A stretch of DNA of 64,000 bases from Archaeoglobi archaeon (GCA_029259415.1 JAPDIW010000044.1:27716-91715), one strand, 5' to 3'; numbered from the stretch's first letter, positions 49,181-58,899 are shown. Numbers and translations: made by a program. The notes: generated from the letters alone by a model not told the origin.

Positions 49181-49756
49181 ATGGAGAGAGTGGAGGAGTA
49201 CCTCGAGGCAATTTACGACATTCAGGAGGAAACGAACAAGGTTGCCAAAACGGGTGAGCTGGCGAAAATTCTCAACGTTAAGCCTTCCAGCGTAACAGAA
49301 ATGCTCATAAAGCTCAGAGATATGGGTTATGTGGATTATCAGCCGTACAAAGGAGCAAAGCTAACGAGGAAGGGAGAAGAGATTGCCAAGAGAATTAAGA
49401 AATACTACCTCGCTCTTTACCACTTCTTCAAGGACTACCTAGGAATTGAGGGTGAGCTTGCAGAAAAGCTGAGTTGCGAGCTTGAGCACCACATCACAGA
49501 AGATGCGTTTGTTAGGGTTTGCAGAATCATCTCTGGAAACTGCGACGTTTGCGAAAGCTGTACTCAGGAGTACGTCAGCTTGTCTAATGCAGACGAGGGA
49601 GATTACGAAGTTATCGTGGCACCGTCTTATCTGACAAAAATCGGGTTGAAGCCAGGAGAAGTCATAAGCGTTGTTGAAGGTGAGATAGAAACGCAAATGG
49701 GCAGGTTCAAGATTGAGGAGAGCGTTAAGAGGCTCATCATTCTCTCCAGATTTTGA
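49181..49756 (+). CDS. DtxR-family metal-dependent regulator
   Basis: A 191-residue metalloregulator that in this family represses iron or manganese uptake genes. The N-terminal winged helix has [21 protein letters not shown] and [15 protein letters not shown]; the dimerisation/metal domain has [20 protein letters not shown] with the Cys/Glu/His ligands; the C-terminal SH3-like FeoA domain covers about 133-190. Between them lies an insertion with [14 protein letters not shown], four cysteines that may bind metal or a cluster. A TATA-like ATTATTTAATT at 49150-49160 makes the mRNA nearly leaderless. Its end overlaps the convergent methyltransferase by 20 bases. Confidence 0.88.
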   Translation: MERVEEYLEAIYDIQEETNKVAKTGELAKILNVKPSSVTEMLIKLRDMGYVDYQPYKGAKLTRKGEEIAKRIKKYYLALYHFFKDYLGIEGELAEKLSCELEHHITEDAFVRVCRIISGNCDVCESCTQEYVSLSNADEGDYEVIVAPSYLTKIGLKPGEVISVVEGEIETQMGRFKIEESVKRLIILSRF

Positions 49757-50270
49757 TTGCGTAAAGTCTTTCGAAGAAGACTCCTCTTTCTCCAATAATT
49801 TCGTACACAAAACCCCTTTCCCTAATTAAATCGAAGACCTCCGGCTCGTTCTGCGATGAAGCTATCAGGATCGCCCTCCCGCTGTCATCCATGATTTCGT
49901 CCAGCATGTCCAGAAACTTTCTTATGACCTCAATCCCCCTTCTACCACCGTCAATCGCAACATCGAGCCAGTCGCCCATCTTGAGTTCATCCTCAAGCTC
50001 CACGTAAGGAGGGTTGAAGAGGACGAGGCTGAATCTCTTCTTTATCCCCCTCGCAATGTCCGTCATCACAACATCCAGACCTTTACGCCTCAGCTCCCTT
50101 GCAGCATAGGGAGAGATATCGGTCGTTAAGATGTACCTGCACTTCCCCTTTAACCTCTCAGCGACGAAACCGCTCCCTGCACCGATTTCGATTACCTCAT
50201 CTTCCGGCTTAATTTCCTGTAAGGCAGCTTCAAGAAGGAGTTCGCTGTCCTCAGCCGGTTCGTAAATCAT
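49737..50270 (-). CDS. HemK2/PrmC-like protein methyltransferase
   Basis: A 177-residue class I methyltransferase. [17 protein letters not shown] is the usual start of archaeal HemK2-type proteins; motif I is [15 protein letters not shown], and the catalytic Asn-Pro-Pro-Tyr is in [14 protein letters not shown] at about residues 89-102, followed by [16 protein letters not shown]. The family methylates the Gln of the GGQ motif in release factor aRF1 with a Trm112 partner. It overlaps the ksgA stop by four bases (ATGA) and is probably translated with it. Confidence 0.9.
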   Translation of the reverse strand: MIYEPAEDSELLLEAALQEIKPEDEVIEIGAGSGFVAERLKGKCRYILTTDISPYAARELRRKGLDVVMTDIARGIKKRFSLVLFNPPYVELEDELKMGDWLDVAIDGGRRGIEVIRKFLDMLDEIMDDSGRAILIASSQNEPEVFDLIRERGFVYEIIGERGVFFERLYAIKIWRE

Positions 50271-51001
50271 TCTTCCACCAGAATCTCAGCAAACTTTTCC
50301 GCTCCAAGCTCTTCAGGTCTTTTTTCGGCTAGATTCTCCTCAAGGGCTACGTCAATACCGTATCTCTTTTTGAACTCCCGCACTATATTCCCCATCTTCT
50401 TTCTTTTCATGCTGAAGGCGAAGGTGACGAACTTCTCAAAAAGCTCTCTGTCTCTCACCTCAACCTCTGGCTCAGGAACAATGCGGACTATTGCTGAATC
50501 AACCTTCGGTGGGGGGTTGAAGCTGTTCGACTTCACAACTTCCAGCAACTCCGCCCTGCAGTAGGTTTTCGAGATTACTCCGAGCCTGTTATCGTCCCTG
50601 CAAAGCCTCTCAGCAAACTCGCGCTGATACATGACAACTGCGAGCCTGAAGTCAGACTTCAGGAGCTTGAAGGTGAGAGGAGATGAGATCTTGTATGGAA
50701 TGTTCGACACGAACTTAGTGAAGGGTGGAAACGCAACCTTCAGCGCATCACCCTGTATTAGCCTGAATTTCCCCTCTTCTACGAACTTCGAGAATTTCTT
50801 GCTGAGCAACTCCACCATCGCCGGGTCTTTCTCTATGCCAACAACCTTACATTCTCTGAGCATGGCAGAAGTCAGGTTGCCGGTTCCGCATCCAACCTCC
50901 AGAACAACATCGTCTTCGGATAACTCCGCATACCTTACAATCCTCGAAATAACCCTCCTGTCAACTAGCATGTGCTGTCCAAGGCTCTTACGCATTCTCA
51001 T
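50267..51001 (-). CDS. ksgA: 16S rRNA dimethyladenosine transferase KsgA/RsmA
   Basis: This enzyme dimethylates two adjacent adenosines near the 3' end of 16S rRNA during small-subunit assembly. The 244-residue protein begins [18 protein letters not shown]; motif I is [16 protein letters not shown], followed by [44 protein letters not shown] with the catalytic Asn-Ile-Pro-Tyr, and [14 protein letters not shown]. The C-terminal domain has [14 protein letters not shown]. The start is ATG 51001 (or 50995), within the end of the DUF357 gene, which it overlaps by 14 bases. Confidence 0.95.
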   Translation of the reverse strand: MRMRKSLGQHMLVDRRVISRIVRYAELSEDDVVLEVGCGTGNLTSAMLRECKVVGIEKDPAMVELLSKKFSKFVEEGKFRLIQGDALKVAFPPFTKFVSNIPYKISSPLTFKLLKSDFRLAVVMYQREFAERLCRDDNRLGVISKTYCRAELLEVVKSNSFNPPPKVDSAIVRIVPEPEVEVRDRELFEKFVTFAFSMKRKKMGNIVREFKKRYGIDVALEENLAEKRPEELGAEKFAEILVEE

Positions 51002-51224
51002 GCAGCTTCCCAACCTCAAGCCCTATTTCGAGCCACGCCCACGCCCAGACAACACATTCGAAGGCTCTGATTAAATCCCCTTTTTCCAGAAAGTAATGCG
51101 AGTCGCTGATGTACGCCCTTATGTTCTCCATGAACCCTCTGTCCCCACCAATCCCGTTCATCCTCTCTTCAATTCTCCTTAGCCACTTCAGAGTCTCCTC
51201 TCTCAGCTCCTCCTCGAGTTTCAA
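50988..51224 (-). CDS. DUF357 family small helical protein
   Basis: A 78-residue helical protein with the conserved DUF357 parts [49 protein letters not shown] in pieces ([30 protein letters not shown]). The family is archaeal and of unknown function, often encoded beside ksgA as here. The start appears to be TTG at 51224 with GGTGAG seven bases upstream, both lying within the end of the membrane protease gene (56-base overlap). Its stop lies inside the ksgA start region, so the three genes are linked. Confidence 0.82.
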   Translation of the reverse strand: MKLEEELREETLKWLRRIEERMNGIGGDRGFMENIRAYISDSHYFLEKGDLIRAFECVVWAWAWLEIGLEVGKLHENA

Positions 51225-52488
51225 CTTTTCTCACCTTCAGCGTCAAACCGTCCCTTTCAATAACCTCTACCTCGTCACCCTTCTTTAGCTCCTCATCGCT
51301 CACAACCTTCCATATCTCGCCCCTTACTCTCGCAAATCCCCTGCCGTTGCTGAACTCCAGTATTTCTCCCCTTTCTCCAACAACCTCTCCGACGCTGCTC
51401 TTCTTCTTTCTTATCTGTGCAATCTTGACTATCATGAAGGTCATTATTCCACCCATGCCCACGCCGATTCCAGCGATGAACTTTGGAAAAGCTTCATAAA
51501 AGGATTCTGGCATCAGGGGCTCGTTGAAAAGAATCAGCAGTCCCAGTACGACGGAGATTACGGAGGCTGCACCAAGAACGCCGTATGTGGGTGTTAAAAG
51601 CTCGGCAATCAGGAAAATTACACCGAGAACGATCAGCAGCAATCCGAGGAGGTTTATACCGATAACCCCAAGTCCTGCAAGGGCGAGGATGAGGCAAATC
51701 GCCCCAACCGTCTCGGGAACAATTCCAGGAGACGTTAAGCCGAATATGAGGAGGTATATACCCAGCAAGAGTAGAATGGCTGCAAGCTGCGGACTTGAGA
51801 TTATCTCGTATATGCTCGCCTGCAATGGTTTCTTAACTTCGATAATTCTGTAGGTGTCAAACTCGAACGTTACGGTCTTTCCATCTACCTCAGCACTCCT
51901 CCCCTTAAGTCCTTTTATAGCCTCACTCTCACTGTTGGCGATAAAGTCGATAATACCCTGCTCAAAGGCTTCCTTTGCAGTCAGGGTGAGAGCTTGAGTG
52001 ACAAACTTCTCCGCAACCTCTTCATTCCTCCCCCTCTCCCGCGCAATGTCCTTTACGTAGCCTGCGATGTAGTTCACGGTTTTATTCTCAACTTCCGCAC
52101 TTCCAAAGCCCACGCTGACGGGAGTTGCGGCACCTACAGCAGTACCATCCGCCATGATGGCAATATGTGACGAAAGGAGGATAATTGAGCCTGCCGAAGC
52201 GCACATTGCCCCGCTCGGAACGTAAACCACCACAGGAACCTCGCTGTTTAGAAACATCTTGACTATCTTTTGCGTTGAACTCAACAACCCACCCGGTGTG
52301 TCAAGGACGACAAAGAGTACGTCGCATCTCTCTCTGAGGGCAAAATCGTAGGCGTGCTGGAGAGTTAGATAAGTCCCCTCGTTTATCTCTCCCCTGACCT
52401 CCACCTTTGCCACCTTAAGCTCAGCAGCACTTGACAGGCCAATAAGCAAAATCAAAGACAGTAAAACAAAAAGTGGTGAAAGTTTCAT
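51169..52488 (-). CDS. NfeD-type membrane serine protease (ClpP-class)
   Basis: A 439-residue membrane protein. A signal peptide (about 1-20: LFVLLSLILLIGLSSAA) leads to a ClpP/SppA-fold protease domain (about 25-215) with FVVLDTPGGLLSSTQKI, VPSGAMCASAGSIILLSS (catalytic Ser in Ala-Ser-Ala-Gly-Ser) and TLTAKEAFEQGIIDFI (Lys). Four or five membrane segments follow (about 230-370) and a C-terminal OB-fold NfeD domain (380-430: VGERGEILEFSNGRGFARVRG). Long NfeD proteins of this type cleave stomatin-like proteins; no stomatin gene is seen in this window. The 3' end overlaps DUF357. Confidence 0.9.
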   Translation of the reverse strand: MKLSPLFVLLSLILLIGLSSAAELKVAKVEVRGEINEGTYLTLQHAYDFALRERCDVLFVVLDTPGGLLSSTQKIVKMFLNSEVPVVVYVPSGAMCASAGSIILLSSHIAIMADGTAVGAATPVSVGFGSAEVENKTVNYIAGYVKDIARERGRNEEVAEKFVTQALTLTAKEAFEQGIIDFIANSESEAIKGLKGRSAEVDGKTVTFEFDTYRIIEVKKPLQASIYEIISSPQLAAILLLLGIYLLIFGLTSPGIVPETVGAICLILALAGLGVIGINLLGLLLIVLGVIFLIAELLTPTYGVLGAASVISVVLGLLILFNEPLMPESFYEAFPKFIAGIGVGMGGIMTFMIVKIAQIRKKKSSVGEVVGERGEILEFSNGRGFARVRGEIWKVVSDEELKKGDEVEVIERDGLTLKVRKVETRGGAERGDSEVAKEN

Positions 52489-52524
52489 GTCTTTTTCTTC
52501 GACACAAACCTAATTTAACCTTTG

Positions 52525-54162
52525 CTACATCTTCACACTTGGCTGGGGGTTGAATGGAGCAAAGGAGTCTGGGGAGATGCGGAGGTCCAGGACAAAGGGC
52601 TTGTCGGAGCCGAGCATTTCCCTTATAGCGTCATCAATTTCACCGTCCGATGATACGGCAATCCCTTCAGCTCCGAAAACTCTCGCCAGTTCCGCAAAGT
52701 CAGGATTTGTGTGTAGAGTCCCGTAAACTCTCCCCATTTTCTGAAGTTTCTGCCTGAAGTAAAGGACTCTGTACGAGTTGTCGTTCACTACAACCACTTT
52801 CACCGGAATCTTTTCCCTTACTGCGGTTTCCAAATCCTGCACGGTCATCATGAACTCGCCGTCACCCACAACTGCTATGGCGGTGTGTTCGAGAAGTGCT
52901 GCAGCCATCGCTGCGGGAAAGCCGAAGCCCATGGCTCCGTGGTTTGTGGCTGCGAGATAGCTTCTCGGTCTCCTCGCTTTGATGTAGGCCTGAGGATACA
53001 CAACGTGCATTCCCTGACCAGCGGTAACAACTGTGTTTTCAGGCAAAAGCTCATTCAGCCTCTTGAAAAACCGTGCCGGATTCGCAAAACCTTTGTATTC
53101 CGTGTTTGCTGCATTCGTGACCATTTGCTCCCAGCTCTTCCTCCAGCCTTCGATTTCCTTCAGCCAGCTTTCCGGAGCCCTGTAGCCTTCCACCTTATCA
53201 ACGAGCCTCCTGAGAAAATCAACGGCGTCGCTGTAGCTTACAAGAGCATAGTTCAGCTTCTTTCCTGCTTCCCTGTCCAGAGTGACCGCTGCAACCTTTC
53301 CAGAAGGCATCCAGTTGTAGCCGTAGGTTGAAACGTCCGTAAGCTGGCATCCGAGACAGAGCAGGAAGTCTGAGTTCCTTAGAGCTTCATCTGCGTGTAT
53401 GCTCCCTCCTCCAAATCCCACTCTGCCCAGACACAGGCTGTGCTCCTCATCAATCGCTCCCCTTCCGTTTCCTGTTGTTGCGACAGGTATTGACGTCTTT
53501 TCCACCAGCTTTGCTAAAAGCCTGCTTCCCTCCTCGCTGTTAACACCGAATCCTGCAAGTATCAAAGGCCTCTTTGCCTCCTTCAGCATCTCTGCAACCT
53601 TCTCAACCTCATCCTCACTGGCTTTAGGCTTTTCCGCCTCAATTTTGACCTCTTCATCGCTGCTTTCCTCTAACCAGATGTCCTCAGCCACCTCAACGTA
53701 AACAGGCCCGCACTCCCTGATTGCGATGGAAAAAGCCTCGGCAACAACACTCTGAACCTTATCCGCATCCTCAACCCTGAACGTGGCCATCGTTATCGGC
53801 CTCATCACAGACTGCTGGTCGACCTCAAGCATCGTGTTCTTCCCGTAGAGCTTCCTTTTTGCCCCTCCCGAAATTACAACCATTGGAGAACCATCTTTAT
53901 AGGCGTTGGCAACGCTGATTGCCGCGTTAAGTGTGCCCGGAGCAGCATGAACGAGGCTGACTCCCGGAAAGCCCGTAAGCCTTCCCTCTGCATCTGCCAT
54001 CGAGGCAGCAACCTGCTCGTGTCTGCACGAAATGTATCTTATTTCATCCCTGTAGTCGTATAGTGCATCAACAAAATCGACGATAGAGGTTCCGATGATG
54101 CCGTAAACTCTCTTCACGCCAAACTTCTTCAAGCAGTCCGCAACAGCATGTGCCACATCCAT
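52525..54162 (-). CDS. Thiamine diphosphate-dependent enzyme (acetolactate synthase-like large subunit)
   Basis: A 545-residue TPP enzyme in the usual three domains: pyrimidine-binding (about 1-170: VYGIIGTSIVDFVDAL, RHEQVAASMADAEGRLTG with the activating Glu, GVSLVHAAPGTLNAA), central (about 185-320) and PP-binding (about 345-530) with the metal motif VVGDGEFMMTVQDLETAVRE ending in VVVNDNSYRV. It resembles acetolactate synthase and related decarboxylases such as oxalyl-CoA or benzoylformate enzymes. No small regulatory subunit is beside it; instead a 2-hydroxyacid dehydrogenase precedes it by one base. The natural 2-oxo acid is unknown. Confidence 0.85.
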   Translation of the reverse strand: MDVAHAVADCLKKFGVKRVYGIIGTSIVDFVDALYDYRDEIRYISCRHEQVAASMADAEGRLTGFPGVSLVHAAPGTLNAAISVANAYKDGSPMVVISGGAKRKLYGKNTMLEVDQQSVMRPITMATFRVEDADKVQSVVAEAFSIAIRECGPVYVEVAEDIWLEESSDEEVKIEAEKPKASEDEVEKVAEMLKEAKRPLILAGFGVNSEEGSRLLAKLVEKTSIPVATTGNGRGAIDEEHSLCLGRVGFGGGSIHADEALRNSDFLLCLGCQLTDVSTYGYNWMPSGKVAAVTLDREAGKKLNYALVSYSDAVDFLRRLVDKVEGYRAPESWLKEIEGWRKSWEQMVTNAANTEYKGFANPARFFKRLNELLPENTVVTAGQGMHVVYPQAYIKARRPRSYLAATNHGAMGFGFPAAMAAALLEHTAIAVVGDGEFMMTVQDLETAVREKIPVKVVVVNDNSYRVLYFRQKLQKMGRVYGTLHTNPDFAELARVFGAEGIAVSSDGEIDDAIREMLGSDKPFVLDLRISPDSFAPFNPQPSVKM

Positions 54163-54163
54163 A

Positions 54164-55144
54164 TTACCACCCGCTCACAACATGTCTGATCTCCTCTCCC
54201 CTCAGCGCCCTCGCGATGTTCTCCATTGCCTCCCTTATTATCCTTAGCCTTGCTTCATTCGTCGCTCCGGCTATGTGGGGTGTGAAGAGGACGTTGTAGT
54301 CCTTAAGCTCAAGCAGCTCGCTCCCTTCTGGAGGTTCGTTAGCAAAAACGTCAAGTGCAGCTCCAGAAATCCACTTCTCCCTTATTGCCTTTACGAGTGC
54401 TTTTTCATCCACAACCTCTCCCCTGGAAACGTTTATCAGTATTGCAGAGTTCTTCATCATCTTCAGCTCATTCTCACCTATCATCCCCTTCGTTTTTTCT
54501 GTAAGGGGCACATGAAGACTGACGATGTCCGCTTCCTTGAGCAAATCCTCGAAATCCCTGTATTCCGCACCATACTGCTTCTCAACATCCTCAGCCCTCT
54601 TTATGTCGTAGTAAATGACTCTGACACCCCATCCCTGCAACCTCTTGACAAGTTCTCTGCCCTGCGCACCCATGCCAATAATCCCCCAAGTTTTACCGAA
54701 AAGCTCGTACACGCCAAGATTTGCCATCTCATCCTGCTCCCATTTCCCGCTTAAAACGCTGTTGTGCGCATACACAAGCCTTTTGAGCAGAGCGAGGGCG
54801 AACATCACCGTGTGCTCCGCAACACTGAGCGCGTTAACCCCGCCGACGTTTGCGACGGTAATACCAAGCTTTCTTGCCGCATCGACATCTATGTTGTTGT
54901 AGCCTGTTGAGGGCTGCTGGATAAGCTTTATCTTCTGCATCGCTCTCATCATTCTCTCCGTTATTGGTATTTTGAACGTGTAGTCTCCTATCACAATGTC
55001 TGCATCCTTTACAGCTTCAACAATGGCATCTTCGTCGTACTCGTTTATTACAACAACCTCGACCTCTGGACCGTCGTAGACGGACGAGATGAGGGCTCTC
55101 ACTACGCCTTCCGGCAGTGGGGAGAAACTCACAATTTTGACCAT
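54164..55144 (-). CDS. D-isomer-specific 2-hydroxyacid dehydrogenase
   Basis: A 326-residue NAD-dependent enzyme of the family of phosphoglycerate and glyoxylate/hydroxypyruvate reductases. LIQQPSTGYNNIDVDAARKL and VANVGGVNALSVAEHTVMFAL form the substrate domain; the NAD motif is TWGIIGMGAQGRELVKRLQ; the catalytic Arg, Glu and His are in LINVSRGEVVDEKAL (Arg), NEPPEGSELL (Glu) and LFTPHIAGATNEA (His). The following gene, a TPP enzyme, begins one base after its stop, so they probably act on the same 2-oxo acid. No ACT domain, so it is not a typical SerA. Confidence 0.88.
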   Translation of the reverse strand: MVKIVSFSPLPEGVVRALISSVYDGPEVEVVVINEYDEDAIVEAVKDADIVIGDYTFKIPITERMMRAMQKIKLIQQPSTGYNNIDVDAARKLGITVANVGGVNALSVAEHTVMFALALLKRLVYAHNSVLSGKWEQDEMANLGVYELFGKTWGIIGMGAQGRELVKRLQGWGVRVIYYDIKRAEDVEKQYGAEYRDFEDLLKEADIVSLHVPLTEKTKGMIGENELKMMKNSAILINVSRGEVVDEKALVKAIREKWISGAALDVFANEPPEGSELLELKDYNVLFTPHIAGATNEARLRIIREAMENIARALRGEEIRHVVSGW

Positions 55145-55302
55145 GATGTTTGTAAAATGTTAAGGTTAAAAAAAGCTTTGATAACCATGGATTCGGACGG
55201 TAACGAAAAGCTAAGCTTGTGACGAGCGTAAAGTATTTTGAACGAAATAGGACTTTGCTTTGCGATAAAATTAACGAAAAGAGCAAAAACGAAAAGAAGA
55301 AT

Positions 55303-55896
55303 TTAAAGCTCAGCCTCGAAGTCCTCTATGCTGTACGTGAAGTCCTGCCCTCTGATCTTCGCAATTTCTCTGGCAAGAAGCCAGTAAACTATTGCCAAGG
55401 CTCTCCTTCCCTTGTTGTTTGTTGGGATTACGAGATCAACGTCTGCTGATGAGTTGTTGGAGTCGCAGAGAGCAACTACAGGGATTCCGACAGCAGTTGC
55501 CTCACTGACAGCCTGCTTGTCTATCGCCGGATCGTTGACAAAGACCACTTCAGGTTCCCTGTATTCAGAGAGCATCGGATTCGTCAATGTGCCGGGGATA
55601 AACCTGCCTATGACGTAATCGCTCCCCACAACCTTTGAGAACATTTGAACCGGCTTGTGGGCGTACTGCCTTGCAGCCACCAGCAGAATCTTTGACGGCT
55701 CAAATCTTGAAAGGAACTTCGCCGCAACTCTGATTCTCTCATCGAGCTTTCTGATGTCGAGTACATAAAGCCCGTCCTGCCTTACCTTGAAGATGAACTT
55801 CTTCATGTCTCCCGTCTTGATCTGAGTACCTATATGCACTCCAGCAGCGAGATAGTCATCCGGTGGAACCAGATACTCGTATTCCTTCTCCATCAT
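55303..55896 (-). CDS. rpsB: 30S ribosomal protein S2
   Basis: A 197-residue protein of the small subunit. [67 protein letters not shown] and [36 protein letters not shown] in parts are the archaeal S2 signatures. Its ATG overlaps the stop of enolase (ATGA), the standard euryarchaeal order eno-rpsB. It is the last gene of the operon running from L18e. The 158 bases downstream to the dehydrogenase gene hold no gene. Confidence 0.97.
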   Translation of the reverse strand: MMEKEYEYLVPPDDYLAAGVHIGTQIKTGDMKKFIFKVRQDGLYVLDIRKLDERIRVAAKFLSRFEPSKILLVAARQYAHKPVQMFSKVVGSDYVIGRFIPGTLTNPMLSEYREPEVVFVNDPAIDKQAVSEATAVGIPVVALCDSNNSSADVDLVIPTNNKGRRALAIVYWLLAREIAKIRGQDFTYSIEDFEAEL

Positions 55897-57092
55897 ATCA
55901 TCACCATTCTTGGTTTGTCCATTAACTCTTCAATCCTTATGAGCTCGTTGAGCTTGGATATTCTCTCCCCTCCAACAACACCTGTCTTTATTAACTTTGC
56001 GTTGAACGCAACGGCGAGGTGAGCTAAGCCTTCATCCTCCGTTTCACCGCTTCTGTGGCTCACCACAACACTGTAACCGCTATCCTTCGCCACCTTCACC
56101 GCCTTAGCCGTCCCGCTGAGCGTCCCGTTCTGGTTTGGCTTGATAAGGACGGTGTTTGCAGCCCCCATCTCGACCCCTTTCTTCACCAATTCTGGGTTTG
56201 TAACGAAAAGGTCGTCTCCGCACACCATGCACTTAACTTGCTTTGTCAACTCCGCAAAGCCTTCAAAGTCCTTCTCGTGGAGTGGGTCTTCGATGTAGAG
56301 CAATTCATACCTGTCTGCCAGCTCCGCCATGTAGGCAATCTGCTCCTCCGTTGTCAGCTTCTTATCGGGGTAAACGTACTTCTCTCCATCCCACAGTTCG
56401 GAGGCGGCAACGTCAATTCCCATCCTCACCTTCACTCCAAGCTCGTCCTCAACCTTCTGTATGGCTTCGCTCAGTATTTCAAAAGCCTGCTCATCGCTTA
56501 TCTGCGCAGCCCAGGCTCCTTCATCACCCTTTGCGGCGAAAATACCTCTGCTTTTGAACTCCTTCTTTAGCTGCTTATGAACAGCAGCATTGGCTCGCTG
56601 AGCCTCGAAGAAGGTTTTAGCTCCGACAGGAATTACGAGGAACTCCTGAATGCTCGTAGAGCCCTCAGCATGCCTCCCGCCACCTATGACGTTTCCCAAA
56701 GGATAGGGTAATTCCTTTGCAAACGCCCCTCCAATGTACGCGTAAAGCGGGAGGCCAAGAATTTCGGCAGCAGCCTTAGCTACAGCCAGGCTTGCGGTTA
56801 TGGCGAAATTGCCACCAATTCTTGAAAAATTCTCGGTACCATCAACTTCCCTTAGAGCCTCATCGACGCTCTCCTGGTCAAAAACGCTCATTCCGATTAT
56901 CGCCTTTGAAACCTCTTCTTCAATCTCCTCAAACTTGTACGGGTTCACCACAACTGCCTCAGCACTTCCTGTCGATGCTCCACTCGGAGCCATTGCTTTT
57001 GCAACAACATCTCCTGCAACAATTTCGCACTCAACAGTCTCATTTCCCCTGCTGTCAAAAACGACTCTGTAGTGAACATCCTCAATTATCAA
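55893..57092 (-). CDS. eno: Enolase
   Basis: This enzyme converts 2-phosphoglycerate to phosphoenolpyruvate. The 399-residue protein is slightly shorter than bacterial enolase, as some archaeal ones are. It has [53 protein letters not shown] (parts), [16 protein letters not shown], the metal Asp in [54 protein letters not shown] with the catalytic Lys, and [18 protein letters not shown]. It lies between rpoK and rpsB in the conserved archaeal ribosomal/RNA-polymerase operon. Confidence 0.97.
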   Translation of the reverse strand: MIIEDVHYRVVFDSRGNETVECEIVAGDVVAKAMAPSGASTGSAEAVVVNPYKFEEIEEEVSKAIIGMSVFDQESVDEALREVDGTENFSRIGGNFAITASLAVAKAAAEILGLPLYAYIGGAFAKELPYPLGNVIGGGRHAEGSTSIQEFLVIPVGAKTFFEAQRANAAVHKQLKKEFKSRGIFAAKGDEGAWAAQISDEQAFEILSEAIQKVEDELGVKVRMGIDVAASELWDGEKYVYPDKKLTTEEQIAYMAELADRYELLYIEDPLHEKDFEGFAELTKQVKCMVCGDDLFVTNPELVKKGVEMGAANTVLIKPNQNGTLSGTAKAVKVAKDSGYSVVVSHRSGETEDEGLAHLAVAFNAKLIKTGVVGGERISKLNELIRIEELMDKPRMVMI

Positions 57093-57101
57093 GTTACCAC
57101 C

Positions 57102-57329
57102 TCAGAAAAGGTCGTATCTGTCAAGCCATATGAATTCATTTCTTCTCCTCCTCACAGTAATTGGAATAACACCCCTGTTGAACTCCTCAAGAGCTATATC
57201 GAGAGGTTCAACTTTGTCAGTTTCAATTAAAACCGGAGCACCCATTGCTATCTGCAATGCCCTGGCTCCTATAATCCTCGCTTTTTCAAATCTTGTGTAT
57301 TCAAACGGGAACTTTACTTTAATGCCCAT
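57102..57329 (-). CDS. rpoK: DNA-directed RNA polymerase subunit K (Rpo6)
   Basis: A 75-residue subunit, homologue of eukaryotic RPB6 and bacterial omega, that helps assemble RNA polymerase. [30 protein letters not shown] in parts ([21 protein letters not shown]) and [20 protein letters not shown] are the family's invariant blocks. The start is ATG 57329 with AGGGGTG before it; the frame opens one codon earlier. It follows tRNA-Pro by 17 bases and precedes enolase by nine bases, the usual archaeal order. Confidence 0.96.
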   Translation of the reverse strand: MGIKVKFPFEYTRFEKARIIGARALQIAMGAPVLIETDKVEPLDIALEEFNRGVIPITVRRRRNEFIWLDRYDLF

Positions 57330-57345
57330 CACCCCTTAAAGCGGA

Positions 57346-57419
57346 TGGGGCCGCCGAGATTTGAACTCGGGTCACGGCGTCCCGAACGCCGCAGGATCAC
57401 CAGGCTACCCCACGGCCCC
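57346..57419 (-). tRNA. tRNA-Pro (CGG)
   Basis: On the minus strand a 74-base cloverleaf: acceptor stem GGGGCCG/CGGCCCC with discriminator A, anticodon arm CGGCG-TTCGGGA-CGCCG giving anticodon CGG, and T arm ending with the usual GTTCAAATC loop. No CCA is encoded and no intron is seen. Its first 15 bases are also the last five codons and stop of rpoN, so it must be processed from the ribosomal-protein/RNA-polymerase operon transcript or have its own promoter inside rpoN. Confidence 0.95.
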
Positions 57420-57635
57420 ATGAAAGCGGGATAGCTCCTTAATTACAGACTTATGAGTTATGAACATTCTCCTGCAGCAGTATCTCTCGATTCCAAGCTC
57501 ATCCAGAGCTTCCTTCGGACTTTTGCCTTCTTGAAGCTTCTTCTTGTACTCGTCGTAGAGGTGGCCTATCACTGCCCCGCATGAAAAACAGCGAATTGGG
57601 AAATCGCTGGAATTCTCGTTTCTTGGAACGTCCAT
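57405..57635 (-). CDS. rpoN: DNA-directed RNA polymerase subunit N (Rpo10)
   Basis: A zinc-binding RNA polymerase subunit, homologue of RPB10. FPIRCFSCGAVIGHLYDEY and LGIERYCCRRMFITH contain the Cys-x2-Cys and Cys-Cys ligands of the family. The start is ATG 57635 with GGTGA ten bases upstream at the end of rps9; a GTG at 57644 overlapping the rps9 stop is the alternative. Compared with other archaea it has about eight extra N-terminal residues (MDVPRNENSSD) and a tail SRFHGAVG whose codons, with the TAG stop, lie inside tRNA-Pro by 15 bases. Confidence 0.95.
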   Translation of the reverse strand: MDVPRNENSSDFPIRCFSCGAVIGHLYDEYKKKLQEGKSPKEALDELGIERYCCRRMFITHKSVIKELSRFHGAVG

Positions 57636-57640
57636 TTGTT

Positions 57641-58039
57641 TCACCTGTACGATGTTTGCCTCCTCGCTCTTGCTCCTCTTCCACCCTGAATCTTTGGAAG
57701 CTTTCTCCTCACATCGTTAACCAGTAGAGTTCTATCATACTCCAGGAAGGCCTTTCTAAGCTCCTCATCACCGCTGAACTCAAGAAGCGCTCTCGCTATA
57801 GCAGTTCTCGCTGCCTCAGCCTGTGCCATGAATCCACCTCCCCAGGTCTTGACTTCGATGTCGACCTTCTCTGCAAGCTCCTTTGCTATGATCAGAGGTT
57901 CCATTATCTTCATTCTCGCCAGTTCAGGCTGGTGAATCTCTACGGGAACGCTGTTTATTCTCACTCTTCCTTTGCCCGGCTTTATAACAGCCCTTGCGGT
58001 TGCAGTTTTTCTCTTACCGCTCGTTACAACAATCTTCAT
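57641..58039 (-). CDS. rps9: 30S ribosomal protein S9
   Basis: A 132-residue small-subunit protein whose C-terminal tail reaches the P-site t[23 protein letters not shown] and [23 protein letters not shown] (parts), [16 protein letters not shown] and the basic end [11 protein letters not shown] are invariant parts. The start is ATG 58039, just after the L13 stop region; the frame opens seven codons upstream within L13. The order L18e-L13-S9-RpoN is the conserved archaeal operon. Confidence 0.97.
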   Translation of the reverse strand: MKIVVTSGKRKTATARAVIKPGKGRVRINSVPVEIHQPELARMKIMEPLIIAKELAEKVDIEVKTWGGGFMAQAEAARTAIARALLEFSGDEELRKAFLEYDRTLLVNDVRRKLPKIQGGRGARARRQTSYR

Positions 58040-58040
58040 T

Positions 58041-58511
58041 TCAGACACCTCTGAATCCAAGATACCTGCTTACATCTGCAAGAGTGACGTATTTGTCTGT
58101 TTTTGAAACTTTCTCCAGCAGGGCGTCATCAATTCTCTCGAACTCCCTGCCCTGAAGCTCCTCGGGAACACCCATGAAAACTCTTAGCCGCCTGTAAGCG
58201 TCTCTCCCCCTCGAACTCTTCCACGGGAGCATCCCTCTGACAGTTCTCTTGAATATTCTCTCCGGGTGCCTTGGGAAATACGGACCCTTCTCCTTGCTTC
58301 CTCTGTCATACTTTTCCTTGTACCTTTCAAAGACCATGTACTTGTCTCCCGTAATAACAGCCTTCTCAGCGTTTACAACAACAATTCTCTCCCCATTAAG
58401 CAACCTCTTTGCAATTTTGCTGGAAAGCCTTCCGAGAATGTGACCAGAAGCATCAATAACTGTGAAGTCATCACCAAGAGTTTTTATAACCCTGCTAACG
58501 TTAACGGCCAT
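58041..58511 (-). CDS. rpl13: 50S ribosomal protein L13
   Basis: A 156-residue large-subunit protein. [53 protein letters not shown] and [19 protein letters not shown] are archaeal L13 signatures. The ATG at 58511 has GAGGTGG upstream, at the end of L18e; the three codons before it are not needed. The stop lies two bases before the S9 start. Confidence 0.97.
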   Translation of the reverse strand: MAVNVSRVIKTLGDDFTVIDASGHILGRLSSKIAKRLLNGERIVVVNAEKAVITGDKYMVFERYKEKYDRGSKEKGPYFPRHPERIFKRTVRGMLPWKSSRGRDAYRRLRVFMGVPEELQGREFERIDDALLEKVSKTDKYVTLADVSRYLGFRGV

Positions 58512-58521
58512 TCCAACCACC

Positions 58522-58899
58522 TCAGACCATCAGCCTTACGCCGCTGCCCTTTGGATTTTCCCTCAAGAGTTCCTCTATTTTCATACAAGCTCCTCCTGCT
58601 TCCTTGATTTTGCTCACTGCCTTCTCCGAAAAGCTGAGCGCCGCAACCTTTACGGGCTTTGTTATGCTCCCTGTGCCCAGCACTTTCCCTGGAACGACCA
58701 CGTACTCGTTTGGCTTAGCGTACTTTTCTATCTTAGATACGTTCACCTCTGCATGCAGTCTCCTCGGTTTTGCCAGCTTCTCTGCCACCTCTTTCCATAC
58801 CGGTGCTTCATTCTTCGCAGACTCGCTCAGCAGTACATCGATGAGAGTAACGAGGTTTGGATTAGACTTCCTCCTCTGCAACTTCCTTATCTTGCTCAT
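58522..58899 (-). CDS. rpl18e: 50S ribosomal protein L18e
   Basis: A 125-residue archaeal/eukaryotic large-subunit protein of the L15 fold. SKIRKLQRRKSNPNLVTLI, VSKIEKYAKPNEYVVVPGKVLGTG in parts and KPVKVAALSFSEKAVSKI are typical. It is the first gene of the operon; a TATA-like GATTTAAATTCC at about 58938-58949 on the minus strand and GAGGTGTAG just before the ATG mark the promoter and ribosome site. The operon continues through enolase and S2. Confidence 0.97.
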   Translation of the reverse strand: MSKIRKLQRRKSNPNLVTLIDVLLSESAKNEAPVWKEVAEKLAKPRRLHAEVNVSKIEKYAKPNEYVVVPGKVLGTGSITKPVKVAALSFSEKAVSKIKEAGGACMKIEELLRENPKGSGVRLMV

